From positions 99,659,868 to 99,723,867 of the forward strand of contig NC_084797.1 of the NCBI RefSeq assembly GCF_963169125.1: a stretch of DNA of 64,000 nt, given 5' to 3'. The stretch is from Humulus lupulus (taxonomy: Eukaryota > Streptophyta > Magnoliopsida > Rosales > Cannabaceae). A program made the position numbers and the translations under genes. Of the stretch, positions 58,128 to 64,000 are shown piece after piece. The number at the start of each line of letters is the position of its first letter. Within the stretch, counting starts at the first letter, position 1. Under the pieces are notes generated by a model that searched no databases, had not been told where the DNA came from, and saw nothing but the letters and a program-made list of their open reading frames with translations.

Positions 58128-58746
58128 GGATATATCCCAAGTATATGTCCATGAATGACAGTAACTCATAGTCGAATGTGGTGTCAACCATCTGGTCTAT
58201 CTTGGGGAGTGGGAATCAGTCCTTCGGACAAGCCTTGTTAAGGTTTGAGAAATCAATGCATGTCCTCTAGGTGTCGTTTGGTTTTGGCACAAGAATAGGA
58301 TTGGACAGGCACCTGGGGTACTGGGCTTCTCAGATAAATCCATTGGAAAGGAGCTTGTCCACCTCTACCTTGAGAGGCTCTTTCCGAGTTTGATCAAACG
58401 TCCATTGTTTCTGCTAGACAGGAGCAAAGCTAGGATCAATTTTGAAGGCATGGAATAAGATGTTCTGATCAATACCAGTCATGTCAGAATGTGACCATGC
58501 GAACACATCTTGTATTTCTCGGAGGAAACCCACCAATGCCTCTCGGACTTTCATTTTCAAGCTTTCCCCAACTTTTATTTTTCTATCGGGGGTGGAGGCA
58601 TCAAGAACTACCTCCTCCACCTCGTCTATCGGTTCAATGGACCTCTCTTCTTGAACCCTCGGGTCCAACTCATCGGGATCGGTCTCCTGGACAATGTGTA
58701 CCTTTGATGCCTCGGGCTTCTCGGGGCCTTCCTCCACCACCATCAC
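58128..58746 (-). pseudogene. Tat reverse transcriptase, N-terminal half
   Basis: On the minus strand: VREALVGFLREIQDVFAWSH, then SDMTGIDQNILFHAFKIDP, DQMVDTTFDYELLSFMDIYL with the first catalytic Asp region (usual form LSFMDAYSGY), reaching the insertion site in DIYLGY. It continues at 31489. Stops break the frame between about 58200 and 58410. Confidence 0.85.
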
Positions 58747-58948
58747 GAGAGTTTTGAGGGAGACATTGTAACATTGTCTCGCCTCTTTCTAGTCTCCGTG
58801 GACCGTACCAATTCCTGCCTCCAAGGGGAACTTCATGCACAAATGGCGGATGGAGGTGACAACTCCAAACTCTACCAGTGCAGGTCATCCCAAGATAGCG
58901 TTGTACGCCGACAAGAAGTCTACCACCAAGCATTACATGGAGCTTTAT

Positions 58949-59236
58949 CTATCCCATCGGGATGAGGGCCTCTCCCGAGAATCCGTAGAGTGTTGAGGTA
59001 CATGGGGACAAGTCTTCCGTGGTCAGCCCTATCTTCTCAAAGGCTGACTTAAACAGGATGTTCACTGAACTCTCGTTGTCTACCAGAAACCGCGCCACCA
59101 TTTTGTTGGAGATTTGGCTCTCCATTACCAACGTGTCGTGATGCGAGAAATGCAATCTTCGAGCATCATCTTTGGAGAATGTTATGACTTGGTCAGTCAT
59201 TCGTGGCATTTGGGCAGGCAACTGGGTCAAAGCCAT
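58949..59236 (-). pseudogene. Tat aspartic protease
   Basis: Contains ITFSKDDARRLHFSHHDTLV and the active-site region RFLVDNESSVNILFKSAFEK, where the usual DNGSS reads DNESS (Gly to Glu). It then runs EALIPMG. The enzyme cuts the Gag-Pol precursor. A Gly to Glu change next to the catalytic Asp would be expected to harm it. Confidence 0.8.
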
Positions 59237-59479
59237 TACCTAATCATTGTGATTCAAAGCTCATGCATACCTACTCTACGAGCTTCGTGAAGTGCCACCC
59301 AAGTGGGGCCCTCCTGAGATGGTTCCTACCCACCAGTTCACCGAAGAAGGTCCTTGGGCCACTAGATGTTGGGGAACTACAGGAGCTACTGCTGGGACTT
59401 ATGGTGCAACAGGTGGTACCACTGGTCCTGCCACTAGAGGTTGTGCTTGACGCGCTCCACCCTTAGCATATTGATGGAG

Positions 59480-60700
59480 GTGTCCCAGCTTGATGAGATT
59501 CTCAATCTCAACCTTGAGTTGGGAGCACTCATTGGTGTGGTACACTATTTCGTTGTGGAAACGAAAAAATTTGCCAGGGTCCTGCCTTTCCTTGTCTCTT
59601 CGGATGGGCTACGACTTCCTGTAGTGAATGTGTCGTGTCGTGGCCACGAAGATATTCTCTTTGGAGTCTACCAAGTCAGTGTACTCAGAATATTTCCAGA
59701 CATACTTCTCGCCAGATTTGACTCCCTGCTCGGCTTGTGCGGTTCCGCTTCTCCTGGGCTTCCAGCCCTTGCCCTTCCCCCCGCGTCTACTACTGCCGGT
59801 AGCTCGACTGGAGTCAGTAGGCTGGGAAGGAGCAGCAACTCCAGCACTTAATGCATGCTGAAAAGCACGATTTCCAGTGGGTGCTGCCTCATACCCTGTC
59901 AGAGCAACACTGAATCTAGGAGCGGGCATGGTTCTATAACCAGAAGGTGAAACACTTTGGCTAGGTTGGACTCCCCTAAAGCCCAGTTGGACAGGGGTAA
60001 AATGGGAATATTGGATTCCCAAAGCCACGGGACCAGGTGTGGGCGAAGTAGGGAAAACAGCAAGTGCTCCGAATTCCCCAGTATGGGCATCCTCCCAGCT
60101 GATATATTCTTGTGCTCGACAAATGAATTCGTCGAGCATCGGCATCCCCTCCATTGGAGGTCGTCCTAAAGCGGGGATCCCGCGCAGATGCCAGTTTGTA
60201 ATGCCATCAATTGCTGGCCATCATCAAACCTTTTGGTTCTCGCTGCTTCCTCCTTGAAGCGTTTGATGTATGCCTTGAGAGTCTCGAAGGGCCCTTGCTT
60301 TATATTGGCCAAGGCATTAACCTCAAAGCTTACCTTCCAAACTCCTATGAGCTATCTTCGGAAGGCAGTTGATAATTGATAACATGATTGAATGGATCCT
60401 GGTTGGAGCTTTTTGAACCATTCATTTTCCGGTCCCGTCAGGGTGATTGGGAACACATGACACTTAGCGTCATCAAAGGCACGATGCACTGACATTAATT
60501 TGTTAAACTTAGACAAGTGGTCCGTGGGGTCCCAACCGCCGTCAGGGCGGTATGATTGTCATTTTGAAGCCTTGAGGTAGAGGGGCCTCAACAATGTGAG
60601 GAGCACATGGCTCCACTTCTTCATCTTCCAAGTCAGATTCGTGGCCTTGTCGCCTGGCCATTTTGAGCATGATCTGCTTCAGGCTTTCTAACTCTGTGCA
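59480..60700 (-). pseudogene. Tat gag
   Basis: Upstream (60200-60600, minus) carries the capsid-like region ANIKQGPFETLKAYIKRFKE, EEAARTKRF. 60154-59609 encodes the C-terminal part: DEFICRAQEYISWEDAH, a Pro/Ser/Gly-rich stretch and basic GGKGKGWKPRRSG, then KYVWKYSEYTDLVDSKENIF. No complete CCHC knuckle could be read. Interrupted by stops. Confidence 0.75.
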
Positions 60701-61659
60701 GAGTGGGTCACGATCTTAGTTGATGCTCTGAACCGAGTTATCTCTTCTCCGAGCGTTGAGATTATCTCGGAGGTCTAACGAACCTCTCCCAACGAGCTCA
60801 TAACCTCCTACCTTATTGCACCTTAAGGCATTGAGGTTGTCTCGCAGGTTAGCCTGTCCTTAAAATGCACTGTTATCCTCGGGATGAGCCACTTCGGTCT
60901 CTCTGTCGGATTCGACGTTTTTGTTTACCGAGATACTGATACCGCATTCTTAGTTTTGCGGGGCATTCCTCTGGTAGATCCCTGGACCGTTATTCCTATG
61001 GGGCTGGTTAGATCCCAAGGGGACACCAGCTCTAGGCCATGCGCAGTCCGTATAGGCACATTGGGGCAGAACACCCCAAGCTCCACAGGCACTGACTGCC
61101 TGGCGGTGCCCTCGGGCCCCTGGGCCATTATATTTGCCAGCTTGCTGAGGAACCTAATGGCCTTTGGGTTTTGGGCACTCTAGCTGCATTAACAGGTGGC
61201 ACTCCAACGGGGTGCGCAGGTGGCACCCTAGTTAGGTGCCCAGCTGGTGCACTAGCATTGAGGTCCACTCGCAACCCCTGGGCTGCAAGAGTGGCCTTCA
61301 TGGAAAGCACCATCTCCTGTAAGGCGGCAATGTTACCCTCTTGCGCATTGATCTTTTATTGTTAGGTGGCCACCTACTCATGGAGCATTACTACCTCCGA
61401 CGTCTCCTACGCATCCATGGGATGAGGGTATTCTTCCTCATAGCACCCCTAGTCAACGCCGTCATCTTCGTCGTCATAATCGGCATCTTCGTCGTAATCC
61501 TCTACCATCTGAGGTACGTCCTGAGGTGGCTGCTGACTGGGTTCCCCTCCTTCGACTCCAGTAGGAGGGAGTACATCACCTATAACGTTCCTTTGAGTAG
61601 TTACCATGACTGTAAGTGTTCACAATGCTTTCTTCAAGCTCTCAATGAAAGCACCAAAA
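60701..61659 (-). other. Tat 5' leader and N-terminal gag region
   Basis: Between gag and the 5' LTR. It contains minus-strand frames rich in Ala and Pro (for example 61313-61128, APAGHLTRVPPAHP) that probably belong to the gag N-terminus, then a leader. Next to the LTR the minus strand reads TTTTGGTGCTTTCATTGAG (61641-61659), a candidate primer-binding site, though I could not assign its tRNA. Confidence 0.5.
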
Positions 61660-62114
61660 TTTTGACTGTCTTTTTCACTATCAACCTTAAAACAAGAGAT
61701 TAAAGAAATAAGCAATACGAACACAAGGATTTTTACATGATTCGGGTTATAAAAGAACGCTAGTCAATGAGTCTCTAGTATTAAGAGGATTGGAAGCTTG
61801 TGATGACAAGTTCCAATGGTGTATTCTCAGGTAGTGTTTAGATTGCTCTGAGTACAAGGTGTTTTCTCTCTAAACAAAACGAACCCTTTTCAATGAGACC
61901 CCTAGTCCTATTTATAGAGGCTGGGGTCATTAATACTAATCATTTGTCATTAATATATAGTATTCCCGTTATTGAGGGATTAATACCAATTCAATGCATT
62001 GGGTTGCATTGAATAGAGACCACGACCCAAGCAAGATCTGCGAGGGCCACTGCAGAAAGATACCTACTTTATGGGGAACATGCCCCTAGTACTGTCAGGG
62101 CATGCTGTACATAT
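61660..62114 (-). repeat. 5' LTR of the Tat element, cut by the Reina-like insertion
   Basis: Aligns with 22426-22888 of the 3' LTR, from ttttgactgtc (tgttgactgtc in the 3' LTR) to gggcatgctgtacatat. The first G of the terminus is T here. The Reina-like LTR starts at 62115; catat (62110-62114) is the left side of its expected TSD. Confidence 0.85.
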
Positions 62115-62776
62115 TGATACGAACCACACCAACACTGTGATGAAACCCGACACCAAATATGGCAACCACCAAGAACACACGAAATTTGGAATGGTAAACC
62201 GCGACCCTATGCTTAGCAAAGCACGAACCTTGGTATGAGGAAGACGCCACAAACGGGGATGGGAATCCGTTTGATAAGTCGGATTGATCGCCACAAGGGA
62301 TACCCTTAATAAGTTCGGATAGTCTCTTCAAGAACTCAAGAAGAAATAAACTCACAATTTTTCATTCAAAGTAATCTGATTTTTCCAAATGTTTTCAAGG
62401 CCTTATATAGCCGAAGAATACATCAAGACAAGCCCCTTTGTCTTCCTAAAAACAGAAAAATAAAGACAACCTTTTGTCTTCCTAATGAAAACCGACAAAT
62501 AAAGACAACCCTTTGTCTTCCTAATGAAAACTGAAATTTAAAGACAACCCTTTGTCTTCCTAATGAAAACCGAATATTAAGGACAAAAGGACTCTTGGAC
62601 TCACACAAGTCAAGTGTTTGACTTTTCACAAAAATAAACAAAGACTAAATAAAAAATACAAGATGACAAAATACAATAAGACTCATCAAGCTCCTAAACT
62701 GAGTATTTTGGCTCGCGCCCTCGTCACCAGACCAACTGGAACTAGACTTGGATCTTTAGTCTTGGTGTCCTCATCA
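62115..62776 (-). repeat. 3' LTR of the Reina-like element
   Basis: 662 bp. On the minus strand a TATA box (ctatataagg) lies near 62400. Four tandem units of about 38-40 bp (acaaccctttgtcttcctaatgaaaac) occupy about 62445-62595. The last 30 codons and stop of the element's ORF lie in the U3 start (62686-62776). Confidence 0.8.
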
Positions 62777-64000
62777 TTCCCCCCCTCTTGAGAAGGATTT
62801 GTCCTCAAATCTTCACCTGCATCAAAAGGACTCAAATCAGAAACATTAAAAGTAGCACTATCAGTATACTCACCTGGTAAATCGAGTCTGTAGGCATTGT
62901 CATTGATCCTTTCTAGCACTTGAAACGGACCATCTCCTCGAGGTAGCAATTTGGAACGTCTTTGTGCTGGGAATCGCTCTTTCCTCATGTGTACACATAC
63001 CCAATCACCGGGGTCAAAAACCTGCTTGTGACGACCCTTGTTAGCATCAAGTTGGTTAGTGTTTAAAAGAGCCTCCTTAACCTCACTTTTTTTTGCATAA
63101 AAATTATTTTGTTTTCTCTCTAATTTTCCCTCATTGATCGAACTCTTCTCTTTCTTTTCTCTCTCACTTGATTCGACCCTTTTCTCTCTTTGTCTCTCTT
63201 TTTTCTCACTCTCATTCATCTTTTCACTCTCATTCTTTTGCTCACTCAATTTTTTTTTATCACTCAATTTTTGCAACCTCACTTGGTCTTCATATACTTG
63301 CTTTGGCGTCAATGGAGCTAGAGTGATTGTCCGTTGACGGAACGTGAATGAGTACTTGTTGGTGAAGCCATCCTGCTGGACTCGGCGATCAAATAGCCAA
63401 GGCCTTCCTAGGAGGAGGTGTCCAACTTGCATTGGAACCACATCGCACAATACCTCATCCTCATATTTGCCAATTCGAAATGATACCAGAACTTGTTTTG
63501 TAACCCTCACTTCACCACTATTATTCAACCACTGCAACTTGTATGGATGAGGATGTTTAAGCGTTGGGAGCCCCAGCTTTTCAACCATGGAAGAACTAGC
63601 AACGTTAGTGCAACTACCACCATCAATAATAACACTGCATACCTTGTCTTTCACATGACAACGAGTGTGAAAGATGTTCTCTCGCTGCACCTCTTCTTCC
63701 TCTTCTTTTGCTTGCAAGTTTAAGGCTCGTCTTGTGACTAGTGCAAGCATTTCACCAGATTCTGGCCCATACTCTTCATCATCGATAGAAGCATCTTCCA
63801 ATGGTGGCATGTCAGCAAGATCATCTTCATCTTCATAATCGAGCTCGCCACTTTCTCGAATCACCATAACTCTCTTGTTTGGACATTGGCTAGCTATGTG
63901 TCCTCGTCCCTGACATTTGAAACACTTTATCTCACTAGAATGGGACGAAGTAGGGGTTGTTTTACCTTGAGGTGGTGTGGCCGTGGTGGCTGGTTTTGGT
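62686..64000 (-). CDS. Gag-protease fused to integrase C-terminus (partial, open to the edge)
   Basis: The frame is open from the window edge. First a CCHC knuckle, CFKCQGRGHIASQC (about 63890-63930), then acidic linker EDEDDLADMPP, the protease with VIIDGGSCTNVASSSM (plant chromovirus form, DGGS for DTGS) and LLLGRPWLFDRRV. A Glu/Lys/Ser-rich stretch (KKERQREKRVESSEREKKEK) follows, then KKSEVKEALL joins NTNQLDANKGRHKQVF, the integrase C-terminal region (DPGDWVCVHMRKERFPAQRR, RLDLPGEY). RT, RNase H and integrase core are absent. The frame has no stop, and its end lies in the 3' LTR. Probably a non-autonomous derivative that kept Gag and protease. Whether protein is made is unknown. Confidence 0.8.
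   Translation of the reverse strand, partial: PKPATTATPPQGKTTPTSSHSSEIKCFKCQGRGHIASQCPNKRVMVIRESGELDYEDEDDLADMPPLEDASIDDEEYGPESGEMLALVTRRALNLQAKEEEEEVQRENIFHTRCHVKDKVCSVIIDGGSCTNVASSSMVEKLGLPTLKHPHPYKLQWLNNSGEVRVTKQVLVSFRIGKYEDEVLCDVVPMQVGHLLLGRPWLFDRRVQQDGFTNKYSFTFRQRTITLAPLTPKQVYEDQVRLQKLSDKKKLSEQKNESEKMNESEKKERQREKRVESSEREKKEKSSINEGKLERKQNNFYAKKSEVKEALLNTNQLDANKGRHKQVFDPGDWVCVHMRKERFPAQRRSKLLPRGDGPFQVLERINDNAYRLDLPGEYTDSATFNVSDLSPFDAGEDLRTNPSQEGGNDEDTKTKDPSLVPVGLVTRARAKILSLGA

Larger units (their letters stand above)
22426..62114 (-). mobile_element. Tat/Retand-type Ty3/gypsy element, split by nested insertions
   Basis: The 3' LTR is at 22426-23321 and the 5' LTR at 61660-62114, the latter cut by the Reina-like insertion. 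Read on the minus strand the order is 5' LTR, gag, protease, reverse transcriptase, RNase H, integrase, minisatellite, antisense additional ORF, 3' LTR. The lineage call rests on the RNase H of the IDGSSSKNGVGA/NNEAEYEALIAG type, which plant Tat elements carry as a second RNase H, and on the antisense ORF next to the 3' LTR, reported for Tat-lineage elements. The coding parts have many stops, so the copy is dead. The outer flank at 22421-22425 is taagt; the other flank is outside the window. Confidence 0.88.
62115..64000 (-). mobile_element. Reina-like chromovirus deletion derivative, runs off the window
   Basis: 3' LTR at 62115-62776 (minus orientation; minus-strand start TGATGAGGACACC, end GGTTCGTATCA). 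A polypurine tract on the minus strand (AAGAGGGGGGGAA) directly precedes it. One long frame from the window edge to 62686 covers the zinc knuckle, protease and integrase C-terminus. The other LTR and right TSD lie outside the window. Confidence 0.8.

Noticed and set aside
22426..62114. Two independent Ty3 elements at 22-31 kb and 58-62 kb
   Set aside because: The RT reads across 31489/58128 with a near-perfect TSD, both halves are on the minus strand, and matching LTRs lie at both outer ends, so it is one element split by an insertion.

Overview
This window is eukaryotic, plant nuclear DNA, most likely a eudicot. The evidence is one intron-containing plant gene with GT-AG introns, followed by LTR retrotransposons of plant lineages (Ty1/copia; Ty3/gypsy chromovirus, Tat/Retand and Reina-like) nested inside each other. 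The species cannot be fixed from the sequence. No tRNA, rRNA, CRISPR or bacterial-type genes were seen.

Layout. (1) 1-4300: the 3' end of a Tekay-like LTR, a possible non-autonomous hAT-like repeat, an unidentified gene fragment and AT-rich intergenic DNA. (2) 4340-9087, minus strand: the only convincing host gene, a four-exon NRG2-like DUF630/DUF632 gene whose splicing gives an uninterrupted 815-residue protein, with a TATA-like box upstream. (3) 9340-22425: AT-rich inverted-repeat and Mutator-like repeats, hit by four LTR insertions: a 3.05 kb solo LTR (10524-13578) that itself holds a 750 bp solo LTR (12657-13406); a non-coding element with two LTRs (15066-20458) that holds a 2.36 kb solo LTR (16290-18645); and another solo LTR (21419-22194). 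(4) 22426-62114: a Tat/Retand-type Ty3 element in minus orientation, spread over 40 kb by later insertions. In its pol sits a Tekay-like solo LTR (31490-58127); in that a copia element (33800-57738); in that element's 5' LTR both a solo LTR (33810-35296) and a chromovirus (35615-51895); and inside the chromovirus a solo LTR (38879-40477), a copia element (40924-46906) and an inverted-repeat retroelement (47672-50103). (5) 62115-64000: a Reina-like element in the 5' LTR of the Tat element, running off the window.

Nearly every junction was set by finding TG...CA ends, a 5-bp target-site duplication (TSD), and reading the interrupted sequence across the insertion. TSDs: acatc, cacat, actac, gtttt, tatat, ggtta/ggata, ctatg, ggaat, ttagt, ggtag, acttc, ataag. 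This gives a relative order of insertions over five levels.

Most unusual items: the 2.4 kb element at 47672-50103, whose two arms are inverted LTR-derived copies so that both outer ends are U5 ends, yet it has a perfect TSD; the antisense additional ORF of the Tat element, with its own promoter-like sequence and introns; a Reina-like ORF that joins gag-protease to the integrase C-terminus and ends inside the LTR; and an LTR element whose 5' LTR is followed by a copy of its own 3' host flank.
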